Shown here: piece by piece, positions 50,370 to 59,599 of the stretch
How positions within the stretch are numbered: the stretch's first letter is position 1
Layout of the letters: each line of letters begins with the position of its first letter
NCBI GenBank assembly: GCA_905221605.1
Contig: CAJNDS010002434.1
Span: forward strand, 186,001 to 250,000
Origin: Symbiodinium natans
Lineage: Eukaryota; Sar; Dinophyceae; Suessiales; Symbiodiniaceae
Direction of reading: 5' to 3'
Length of the DNA stretch: 64,000 bases
Translations under genes and position numbers: made by a program
Notes under the pieces: generated by a model
Database searches by the model: none
Seen by the model: only the letters and a program-made list of their open reading frames with translations
Told to the model about the DNA's origin: nothing

Positions 50370-51799
50370 ATGGTCACCGCCGTGGGCGAGAGGCTGGTGG
50401 AGCAGCTCTTGCGGCAGCAGGGCGCCTTGATGCGGGAGCTCCAGGACAGCCACCACACTCGCGAGGATGAGCTAGGCGGAGGAAAAGGAGCAAGGCCTGT
50501 GGCAGGAGCTGTTGCAGGCCCAGATCCAGAACGCCCGCTTACAGGAGCAGATGAAGATGAAGGACGAGGTCCACCGGCTCACCCTGGAGAACACCCGGCT
50601 GCAGGCGGCCTTGGAGAGCCGGGCCTCCGCACCGCCGGAGGCCCGGCCCGTCGTGAAAGAGGAGGCGCCCCTCGCCGGCCAGCTGCTCTTGGCATGCACG
50701 CTGCCGCAGGAGCTGGAGCTGGTCGGCCCGCTCTTCGGCACCGGCTCCTGCTGGAGCCACCTCGCACCTGCACGTGGAGGCGCGCCTTTCAGAGCTGGAT
50801 TTCGAGGACCTCTTCCAGCGTCGGGACGCCCTGACGCCGGCCTTTCCGGCAGCGTTCTGGATGTGAGAAAAAGGCCTTGCCGGAGGCGGCGCGCCAGATG
50901 ATGTAGGGCTCCTCGGCCTCACGGAGGCGGTCGAGGAGCTCGGGGCCTCCTGTCTCCTGGTACTCAGCGATGCTGTTCCAGATGCGCTCGGCCTTGGAAT
51001 CGATGTGGCACTTCTCGGTGGCCTTGCCAGCTGGGGCCTCCGGAGGCCGCTGCGCGCGATCCCACGGCGACGCATGAGCTCCTAAAGTCCCAGCGCCCTG
51101 AGCACTGCCGCACTCACCTGCGCATGCCGAACTCAGGAAAGCGCGGCAACGTGCGTACAGTGAGTGTTACAATTTGGACGTGCTCGTGACGGCGGCCCTG
51201 AAGTCCTACGAGACCGCCTCCCCCTCGCAGATACGGAAGCTCAGGCTGGAGGCCTGGGCCCGCCACATGCGGAGGCTCGAGGACAAGGCTCTGCCGTGAT
51301 ATCGCGCGCAGCGGCCTCCGGAGGCCCCAGCTGGCAAGGCCACCGAGAAGTGCCACATCGTTTCCAAGGCCGAGCGCATCTGGAACAGCATCGCTGAGTA
51401 CCAGGAGGCCCCGAGCTCCTGGACCGCCTCCGTGAGGCCGCGGAGCCCTACATCATCTGGCGCGCCGCCTCCGGCAAGGCCTGCTTCCTCACATCCAGAA
51501 CGCTGCCGGACAATGTCCTGAATGCCAGGAAGTACCCGATCGTCTTGGTGCGCTGGGATGCTTTGGATGACGGCCTCCAGCGCCAGATCTCCCGAGTTGC
51601 TGCTCCCAAGTTTGTCTTCGACCCGGCGACCGGCTGGAGCGCGCTCTTCCAGAAGAGAAGCGGGTGGTGAATCCTGCCCCTGATCGAGCCGTTCGCCAGC
51701 GGCCTGCTGCGGCTGCTGAGTGGCAGCGAGCGGAGGCCGAGCGTCAGGCGCTCGTGGAGGCGCTTCCGAAGAGGAGGCGGCGTGTGAAGGGATCCTAGG
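50370..51799 (+). pseudogene. Broken gene for a coiled-coil protein, with internal inverted duplication
   Basis: Coding-like sequence runs on + in changing frames. It opens MVTAVGERLVEQLLRQQGAL, shifts to a Glu/Gln/Leu-rich coiled coil (LQEQMKMKDEVHRLTLENTR), then to SELDFEDLFQRRDALTPAFP and a TGA near 50865. Sequence 50846-51060 then runs backwards relative to its copy at 51301-51509. After that come ARKYPIVLVRWDALDDGLQR and FVFDPATGWSALF, another shift, and a basic C-terminus LVEALPKRRRRVKGS before TAG near 51799. A 7-bp deletion distinguishes the arms. Family not recognised; the basic tail suggests a nuclear protein. It cannot make one continuous product and is treated as a dead copy inside the pyrophosphatase intron. 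It may be a second inserted element. Confidence 0.6.
50846..51509. repeat. Large inverted repeat, about 210-bp arms, 240-bp spacer
   Basis: The left arm (50846-51060) is the reverse complement of the right arm (51301-51509) with only a few differences: a 7-bp indel, variation near GGCAAGGCC, and scattered substitutions. The arm ends coincide with TGCGCGCGAT and ATCGCGCGCA. Transcripts through it would form a long hairpin. Confidence 0.9.
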
Positions 51800-51905
51800 C
51801 CCTAGGCTTTTCCAATTTCGAGGCTGCCTCTTAGCATGTTTTTTAATATGTGTATAAAGCTACATATATACGTATATCCGCATTGACCTTTCCCCAGATC
51901 CAGCA

Positions 51906-51951
51906 TCGCAAGCTTCACGCCTGTGACTTCGCAAGCTTCACGCCTGTGACT
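51906..51951. repeat. Perfect 23-bp tandem duplication
   Basis: TCGCAAGCTTCACGCCTGTG with three further bases is repeated immediately. It lies near the 3' end of the giant intron. No function is evident. Confidence 0.95.
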
Positions 51952-52053
51952 GAGTGAGCGCACGCAAAAAAAGGAGTCTTCTTCAGTGTCTGAGTGATGT
52001 GTCAGCAAGATCGTGGCGTCTCGGGAAAACTCGCGATCCCGCGATGAGTTGAG

Positions 52054-52687
52054 GATCCTTGGTGTTATTGCCATGATTGACGATGACGAGACGGATTGGA
52101 AGGTTCTCACGATTGCGATGGATGATGACAGATCGCAGTTTCTTGCCTTTGACGGTGATTTTTTGCAGTTGTGTCGGCTGTTGCGGTTGTTGCGGCTGCC
52201 GCGGCTGCTCGGCTGTCAGGAATGTCAATGACTTGAATGACATCGATGCGCACATGCCTGGCTGTACGCAAGCTCTCACTGATTGGCTCAGAATGCCTCT
52301 TGCCCTGAATGATCTGCGGTTCTGTGACGTGACAGACACAAAAGCGCATGCCGCAAAGTCAGGTACAAAACAGCAGAAGGCAAAAAGGAGAACAAGTTTG
52401 GCTGCGGTGGCAAGCCGCAGGGCGCAGCATTTGCACGCAAGGTCGTTGACACTTGGGCTGCAAGGGGCTTTGCAAGGGGCTTTGCAAGGGGCTTTGCAAG
52501 GGACACACAGGGTGTATAGGGTGTCATGTCGAAGCAATGGCTTTTAAGTCTTTGCTGACGCAAGGACGAGTGCCATGCAGCATGGCAGAAGCTGCTCACC
52601 ACCGCAGATGAGAAAGGCAAGGTAAAGAAGATTGCCAGCGGGAGCAATCTCTACACCGAGCTCGCGCTTGGTGATGATGACGATTAG
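52054..52687 (+). CDS. PPA: Soluble inorganic pyrophosphatase, exons 3-6 (3' part)
   Basis: Exon 3 (52054-52131) gives ILGVIAMIDDDETDWKV with the metal and phosphate residues Asp183, Asp188 and Lys190 of the joined model. Exon 4 (52220-52291) gives NVNDLNDIDAHMPG and TQALTDWL. Exon 5 (52363-52447) gives YKTAEGKKENKFGCGGKP, with the Tyr-Lys pair that contacts phosphate, and FARKVV. Exon 6 (52565-52687) gives DECHAAWQKLL and ends ELALGDDDD before TAG. Phases agree at every junction. The exon 5/6 intron is GA-AG (52448-52564) and holds a GGGGCTTTGCAA repeat. The ends of introns 3 and 4 share CAG on both sides, so the cut point is uncertain by a few bases. This completes the gene begun at 36532. 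Confidence 0.92.
52456..52503. repeat. 15-bp repeat in a pyrophosphatase intron
   Basis: GGGGCTTTGCAA-type unit (GCAAGGGGCTTTGCAAGGGG) repeats about three times in the intron between exons 5 and 6. Confidence 0.85.
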
Positions 52688-53090
52688 ACATCATTGCTCA
52701 ATTTTCTAATTTTCTGGCCTTGCGGCCCGTTCGTGCCAACCTCAGCTGCGGAATTCCCAGCTGATTCCTTATAGATTCCTCTTGCAAGTTTTCCACGGCA
52801 ACGCAGCAGAGAGGGGGGGCGTAAAGCAGGCGGAAAAAAGGGGGTAAGAGTTCAAGGGCCGCCCCTCTGGCATCTTTGCATGTGTTTGCAAGTGGGGAGA
52901 TGTCTGCATTTGATGATGCCAAGCCTGCGACATGCCCTTGTGCATATGTTTGCAGAAATACATCGTATCTCTGACGATTCAGGCCAGCTGCTGAAACTCT
53001 TCTACGGCCCAGGTTCTGGCATGCTGCCACGTCCAGGCTCGATTCGCCAAGCTCAAGAAGACTTTATGCACAGTCCCGGCAATCTGCGAA
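52688..53090. other. Intergenic, 3' of pyrophosphatase
   Basis: No gene is recognised. A frame near 53030 leading into the zinc-finger exon (QAQEDFMHSPGNLRRQ) may be part of that gene. Confidence 0.45.
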
Positions 53091-53093
53091 GAC

Positions 53094-53480
53094 AAGGTGA
53101 CTGGTTCTGTGGCCAGTGCAAAGCCAGAAACTGCAAAGATCGATGGTTCTGCCGCCCGGCAAGAGCTGAATGCACGATTTCGTAACGAGTCGTCTCATGT
53201 TGCTCCGTCTTAACGTTTGGATTTGTAGGCTGGCGGTGCGCGCCAGCTGGTGCTATGGGCAGTCCCATAACTGGTCCTGGCACACTGCGGGTGGGAGCCA
53301 CACGGTTCTCCCATCGACTGCTTAGACCCTGCTCGTGTCATCGCCAAGGTCATGGACAGCTTCTCTTATCCTTCCAGATGGGACTGGGGTTGCACGCGCT
53401 GTGCCGCAGTGACTTGGTCGCAAAATCATAGCCGATGCTCGAGCAGCAGCGCGACGTACAAATTCAGCATCTCAGGCACT
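53094..53480 (+). CDS. RanBP2-like zinc-finger protein, two fingers (partial)
   Basis: GDWFCGQCKARNCKDRWFCR (about 53096-53155) matches W-x-C-x2-C-x3-N-x6-C of RanBP2-type fingers; the fourth Cys would lie in the next exon or at ECTIS. A second candidate, WDWGCTRCAAVTWSQNHSRC (about 53378-53437), follows a TTCCAG acceptor, with W, C-x2-C, N and a further Cys. RanBP2 fingers bind single-stranded RNA or ubiquitin. Intron limits and the rest of the protein are not resolved. The second finger departs from consensus spacing by one residue. Confidence 0.45.
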
Positions 53481-53489
53481 GTGTGGCTA

Positions 53490-56400
53490 CGAGCCAGTGA
53501 CCGAGTGGCGGTCTGACGACTTGCCTGGCTTGCCTGGCTGCCTACCGCAAGAGTATTCACCGTCCGTTGGCGCTGCAGGCACAAGTGCCTGCATTGTGGT
53601 GCCGACCGGCCAGGCCCAGAACTCTGCTTTTTTTGTTTTCAGGATCAGTATCACAGCTTGTGTTGTTCGAAGATACGTGGACCTCCTGATCGATTCCGAT
53701 GAGAGAAGCAGCAGCTTGCAAACAAAGTGGAAAATGGAAGCGTGCGCACACTCATCGCCCTGACAGCTGACAGGTAGGTGATGGGTTCAGCAAGGGAAGC
53801 GTGTCCGGAAACTCCACAATGTGTTGCATCTTGTGTTGCCAGAGGCTACGGCCAGGACTGGGCACAAGGAGTGTGAGACGGTGTGTGCATGGGGAACTGC
53901 TTCTCCACAAGTTTATCCACCCATTTCCAAGGCAAAGACATTCTACAGCCATGGTTGTGTTCGGTCACCAGCTTGAAAGGTCCACTTAACAGGCCCAGAG
54001 ATCCCTTATTCAAAGCATCTGGACTTAAAGGGAGTGCAAAACAGATGTCCTTGGTCCGTAGACACTCCCCCGCAACTCTCGCAATTCGCCTGGTTCGTAG
54101 GAGTCGCGTTCTCAAGGGCAGGATCCAGACAGATTTTGTACCACGCTCTTTCCCCAAAGAATGTAGTGACTGAATGCGCAGGACCAGACGGAAGTTGCCC
54201 GTGTCTGCTGTTTGTGTGCGTTTCAAGGTCAGGCTTCACTAGCTGATTAGCTTATTAAGATCGTTTTCAAGCTGAGCACGCGCAAACCCACTTGGCCCCC
54301 ACGCAGCCCCGTCTGGCTGAGCATTGCAGGTCATAAGTGCGTAGAGAAGCTTTTCTCACACTCAGTTTAGTAGTAGCAATCGAAGATTGAGTGAAACGCC
54401 ACAGCCAAATACAAGCACGGGGGACAACAGATGGGGCCCCACAGGTCCTCAATCCCCACAGTCTGAGGGGACCCTGTGGCTGGGAAGGAACACCACCAAG
54501 TGTAGGGAAGATGATCACCACGCAAGGCTTCGAGAACGCTTGAGCGCCCACCTGCAGCAAACCGAAGGTGGGGCTTCTCCTGCACTGATGGGCCCAGCTC
54601 TCCAGGGAAAGAGGAAACTCACTATGCGAGCGAAATATCGATGGGTCCCTGCCATGCCTGAAGACACCCCGCAATCTTTCCACTCAGCAGTCACTGCGGC
54701 TATCGCGCTGGCCTTCAGGAGCAGCTGCTGTTAAGAGTTCGCGCACCTTTCATGTGGGCAGCTCACTGCGGCGCCGCAACGTGGCGTGAGCCCAAAATCC
54801 ACCAGAACAGATCTCCTGGAGCACGTAGGCATGTATGGGTCATCCTATCCAGATCTCGCGGCCACCGCACCAGCCAACTGTTTCAAAAGTGCACGGCATG
54901 AAGGCGAGCGCTACAGCCGCTACACCGAAAGTTGGAACCTTTACATTTTGAAGGCATCAGCATATCATGGCACTCAGCACACTACACTTTCGTCAACAGT
55001 GGGCAACAAGAAAGCCTGTCTAAGCAGCAAAAGCTGGACATCTGACACTTGTGGGTCGTGCATGAATGCATGCACAAATTTCGGGTCGCGCGTCTCCTCA
55101 AACAGCAGGTACATCGCCAATTCGCTTAGACCGGTCATTCATCATTGTGTTCAGGTAGCATGACAGCATGGGAGTGCTCAGAGGTAAGAGGCAACTGTGC
55201 GCCAGCATGCGGCACGGACGGATCTTTCTTGCGAGAGGTGCTCGTGGATCCAGTTGCAAAACAGAAGAGATCCATCTCAGCAGCAGTTTAAGTTTCCGCA
55301 TCCGTCAGACCTGCATGCTGCTCGCTTGTTGGCTTCCAGCGTTGTGCGGGGAGAGGATGGTGAAAGTTGGCCCCTTCGCCCCCCTCCTCCCGGGCACCAT
55401 TGCCCATTGCAATGGGATGCTGCTCGGCTGCCGCCAGTTCCCCTTGAACCTAGTTAGGACAGTTAGGACAGCACTGCATCTGGGCTCGCGGCTAGCGCTA
55501 GTACCTACTAGTATCTCCTGAGGTTCGAGCAGTACCAACTGCAATACTTGCGCCGACCCACCCGTTTACCAAAAGGCGGGATAGGGCGCAAATCAGGCCC
55601 GGAAGGAGACGGCGCTCATGTGTCAGGTCGAAACGGCCACAGCGACCATGACCGAGCCGCTGGCTGCGATTGGAGACTTGACTGCAAACAAGACGTTGTC
55701 CTGAGAGTGCAGTCTTCAAAGATCAGCGCAAGCCATGGGCCTTCGAGGCTCAAGCGATCCTGGGAAGGAGGTGTTTGCTTGGCCCTCAAGACCCTTGAGG
55801 TGCTACTAAGTGCTGGTATCCACACTAAGCCTGCGAACGTGGTGCCTGACTCATACTCCTTGAGGTGGGGCCTCCAACACCGCCGGTCGAAAAGACGGTT
55901 GAGTCTGTTGTCTGGGTGGGCCCCCTGATGACTGCTGCAGCAGTTGCAAGACAGGGTAAGAGATCAAACGAGTGGTTTCGCATCATGGTCAGGTTGAAGA
56001 CACCACCGGCAGCTATGAGAGCTTGACTCTGCACCTGCAGGAGACAGATCGGCACCTTAGTAGAGAGCCAGAAGGGGTCTAGCAGAGGCCGATGCCCACA
56101 TCATTTTGCAGGGCCCTTCTCGCTCCCTGAAGGATCATGCCGTGATGCCCTACTGGGAAAGCGGCGGAAGCCAGGTGGAGTATGATGAGCATGTTGAGGG
56201 GGAGTGCGAGCAGCTGCCCTGGGGCCGCTTCTGGGTGCTGCTTGGAAGCAGCCCGCGTGCACGCTTTTACTCTTTTGCTCCAGATGTTACGGTGTGGATG
56301 CATGTTTGTGAACCACCGTAGTAATCGCCAAAGCATTAAGCAAGAGTATATTCAAGATTCAAGACAGTCATACAAGATTTGACATCGGATCCATGCACGT

Positions 56401-57780
56401 TTTGCTTGACATGCATCTATTGTATGCAGTCTTTGGATCGTTCTTTGTCCCTTCTTACTGAGCGAAGGTTGTGGGCATGTGTGCGCCTCAGGCCTCGTGG
56501 ATCCTCGCCCCGGAATTCCCTCCCGCCCCACTTACCTAGGTTGCAGCATGGTATCTGGATTCCTCCCTGGTCAAGCTATCTTCGTGCAGCTTTGAAGCAC
56601 TAGGTCCCACAAAGAGGGCAGCTCAGACATGAGACGCGAAGCGACAGTGTGGAAATGTGTGACGCCGACATAATCCAAGAAAGACTCAGGGAGATGCTTT
56701 CGGACAGCGGGGTGTTCCGCTCCGTTTGCGAGGACTCTGCCTTGGCATGTGGCTTGGCGATGCTATGTAAGTCAACCGTAGGAGGACTCGTCGTATCATG
56801 GTGGGTGGCGTGTCGAAGTTTAGTTTGAGAAGCCGACAGGAGCGACGATTGTGCATACGTATGATCTGCACTATCAGTCAATCGGAAAAGTAGTCGGGAA
56901 ATGGAGTCGGACATGAACGTAGAGCGAAGGGGCTGTGGAGAAGACCCTGTGTAGCAGGTGCAGATCAGATTTCCGTGCCTTGGCGGCAGAGGCTGCAAGC
57001 CCGGGGCACGCCTTTTCAGATTGCGCACGGAAGGTTTTGAACTCTGTCTTCGGGGCCTGGCTCTGAGTTGCCTTCAACGACTGATCCACACCCCTAGGCC
57101 AAGGCATATGCAGGCAGGTTTTTTGGGGCACCTGTGTCCGGCTCCCAGGTTTGCCAATCCCTGGCCTATGGCTTTGCAGCGCCCATCGGTTTGCTTTATG
57201 ACCTTTGGGGCGCCGCCCAGCTCAAGTTCGCGCATGTGTGCGCATCGCCGCCGGCGGACGTGCAGGGACATGCTAAGTTGTAAAAAAATCAGGCGAACAA
57301 GACCGGCACGACTGGGGCGCTTTCCTGCGCAGCAGGGCTGCTTGGACAGGATGGGGGCTAGCGTGGCAGAAGCCGGAAGCTTGAGATCGGGGCCGCATGG
57401 GGAGCATTTCGGGCGCATATGGGCGCATACGGGCGCATATGGGCGCATCCAGCTCAGGCTTCTTCTGGTGTGTGGATCGGTGCTGGGGGCCATGTCCGGT
57501 CATGTGAGGGGCCTAGAGTCCTAGAGCTGCCTACTGCACGCAGCGGACCCACGTGAATCCACGTGATGCAGAAGTGTTGAGGACTTTCTGTCTTGCAACT
57601 TCGTGTCGATCGGCGTTACACGGCTTAACTGGAGTCATGCGATGAAAGGCTTTCAAGTGGTGCGACAAACCTTTCTACAAACCTTTCCGCTTGCTTTGCC
57701 AGTGACTTGATTGCATCGGCACAGTGGGTTTGCTCAGGTCCTGCTTTGCGATTTCGGATCTATGCTGAATAGCTGCTTGG
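53490..57780. other. Unassigned
   Basis: No family is recognised in about 4.3 kb. The best exon-like piece is 56106-56321. Short frames elsewhere overlap on both strands. A GCGCATATGG/GCGCATACGG repeat (about five units) lies at 57408-57450. Confidence 0.4.
56106..56321 (+). CDS. Unidentified coding-like block (hypothetical)
   Basis: A 71-codon frame contains MPYWESGGSQVEYDEHVEGE and RFWVLLGSSPRARFYSFAPD, ending WMHVCEPP before TAG. The aromatic/acidic composition looks like real protein. No family or splice context is certain. Confidence 0.3.
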   Translation: MQGPSRSLKDHAVMPYWESGGSQVEYDEHVEGECEQLPWGRFWVLLGSSPRARFYSFAPDVTVWMHVCEPP

Positions 57781-57949
57781 CGTGTGCATCAGCACTGATA
57801 ATGCGCGACAGCTCCCGTTGACGGCAATCGGGCGTCTGCCAGGCTTTTCCATGATTGGACTGATTTGGCACTTCCCGCAGTGGCAGACTCTGATCATTGC
57901 CCTCATCAGCTCGACGTCGCTGCCTTGTTGCCGTTGTATGCCCACAAAT

Positions 57950-59580
57950 TCGATCCGAAGGAAGCGGCCCGGGCATTGGGGCTTCCGGTTTCCTGAGGTA
58001 TCAGGCATCCGCTGCGTTTCCGCTGCTCCTGCAAGCCGAGACTTGGATGGATTGGTGACGGCGGCCCCGGAAGAGGGTGTGAAGTGCCCGATGTTGTCTG
58101 GAGCTCAGGGCATGCGGTGGTTGGAGCTGCCCCTGTACTTGCCAATGCTCGCTTGGACGGCCATCGTCTTTGTGATCGCCCGGCTTTGCTTCATCCTCAT
58201 TCCCACGCAGACAGAGTTTCTTGGTGGCATCACAAGCCATCAGAAGTGGTTGGGTAAGCTCTGAATACTCACGGAGTCAGTTCGTGAGGTTTTATCAGCA
58301 GGCGAAGCACGTCCTGGGAATGCCATTGCCGAACCTCCGCCACCGTTTTGATCACAGTCCGGTTTTTGCAGTCTGCAGCTCGGGTGTGGCCCAGGAAGCC
58401 TGGCGAGACAAGAGTGCCAGGGCCACGACAATTCCCCAAGTCATGATGCGTCAGCGAAACCTCAGCATGGCAAAGTTATGAGGTCTCAGATGATCACCCG
58501 TGCAGTCGAGATTTTGCAGGCTTGCAGGGTGAACCCTGGCCCCCCAAAGCGACCCACACCCCTTTGCAGATGCATCGTGCAGACCATCTAGCTTCTGGCT
58601 TTGCCTTGGCCTCCGCGTTCGTGCGCCTTGGCGTGATGCGAGACCCATGTGTCCCTATAAATCTCCTTCCAAACAAATTCAGAGACTCAGATGGTCAGCT
58701 GCGCGCGCTTGTCATGGGAAGCCGGATTAGTACACCTGAATCCCAAGAAGCCTCCAATCGGTTGGAACGGATGACTCACCAGCAGAGGTGGTTCACCAAA
58801 AAGGGTTAGACAGGCACGTTCAGGGATTTAATTACGATAACCGCCAAGAGGGCGAGGACCTTGCAGGGCCTCCAAGGCCTGCCACCGAATCCACGCAGAA
58901 TGAAGGAGAAGTCAATGGCGTTGTGCAATCTTCCGGTCTTGCAAGAGGGCTTTCTGTCTGTTGTGTTCCTCAAAGGCTGCCAGCTTTCTACTCCTCACTG
59001 GCGGTTGCTTGGCTTGCAGCAGTACATGTAAGCACCGCCATGCAATTAAACGCGTGGGACTGCTAGGCTCCCTATGCGGAACTGCTCTTCGGGCACAAGT
59101 CTGCCGGCAAGAGGCTGCTGGAGATCAACGTGCTTTGCAGTACGGTCGTTGGGGGCCTGGTGTTTTGAGTCGCTTTTGTCACTCTTCTATTTTCTTTTTT
59201 CCAGCTTGCCCTCTGGGGTCTGGAGGTTGGCCTTGTCTTGGCACCGTTGGCTGGTCTGCTTGCGGACCGCTTTGGTTTGGAGGCAAAGTGCTGGCTGCGA
59301 GATTTTGCGCGATTCATCTGGAACATGCCTCTCCCGTGAGAGGCATTGATTCTGCTCCTCACAGCCATTGCGACAACCGCTTGCGTTACAGTGGGCATGG
59401 TTGCCTGGCCTGCGCAAATCCTTTGCACGTGGGGCGCTTGGTGGGTCTTTGGCTGGCGGGCGGGATCTGCGTGATCTGACAATCCGTGCTCCCAGGTCCT
59501 CAACGGTTCTGTTCATAAGCCTTTTCTCCATTTACATCTCGCGCTACATTCTGCTGCTTCTTGGCGTGAAGACAGGATGG
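57950..59580 (+). CDS. Putative multi-spanning membrane protein (transporter-like), multi-exon
   Basis: Several hydrophobic exon-like blocks lie in one direction. A block ending at a GGTAAG donor (about 58250) contains LELPLYLPMLAWTAIVFVIA. A block at about 58570-58695 reads DHLASGFALASAFVRLGVMR. After TTTTTTCCAG (59203) comes a block LALWGLEVGLVLAPLAGLLA followed by DRFGLE, resembling the G-x3-D-R-x-G loop motif of MFS transporters. Next is AIATTACVTVGMVAWPAQIL (about 59366), then VLFISLFSIYISRYILLLLG (about 59507). Order and direction fit one polytopic protein. Exon joins are not resolved, and I cannot exclude two genes. Confidence 0.35.
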
Positions 59581-59599
59581 CCTGCCTTGGCTTGTGTCC

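Larger units (their letters stand above)
37132..52053 (+). other. Giant intron of the pyrophosphatase gene (about 14.9 kb)
   Basis: Exon 2 ends GTG AA and exon 3 begins G ATC CTT, giving V-K-I-L-G in exact frame across a 14,922-nt gap with a GA start and an AG end. Within it lie a minisatellite, a telomere-like tract, an entire multi-ORF LINE in the same orientation, a second telomere-like tract, tandem G/C-run repeats and a broken gene with an inverted duplication. The other introns of this gene are 71-117 nt, so the size is explained by insertions. Confidence 0.85.
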
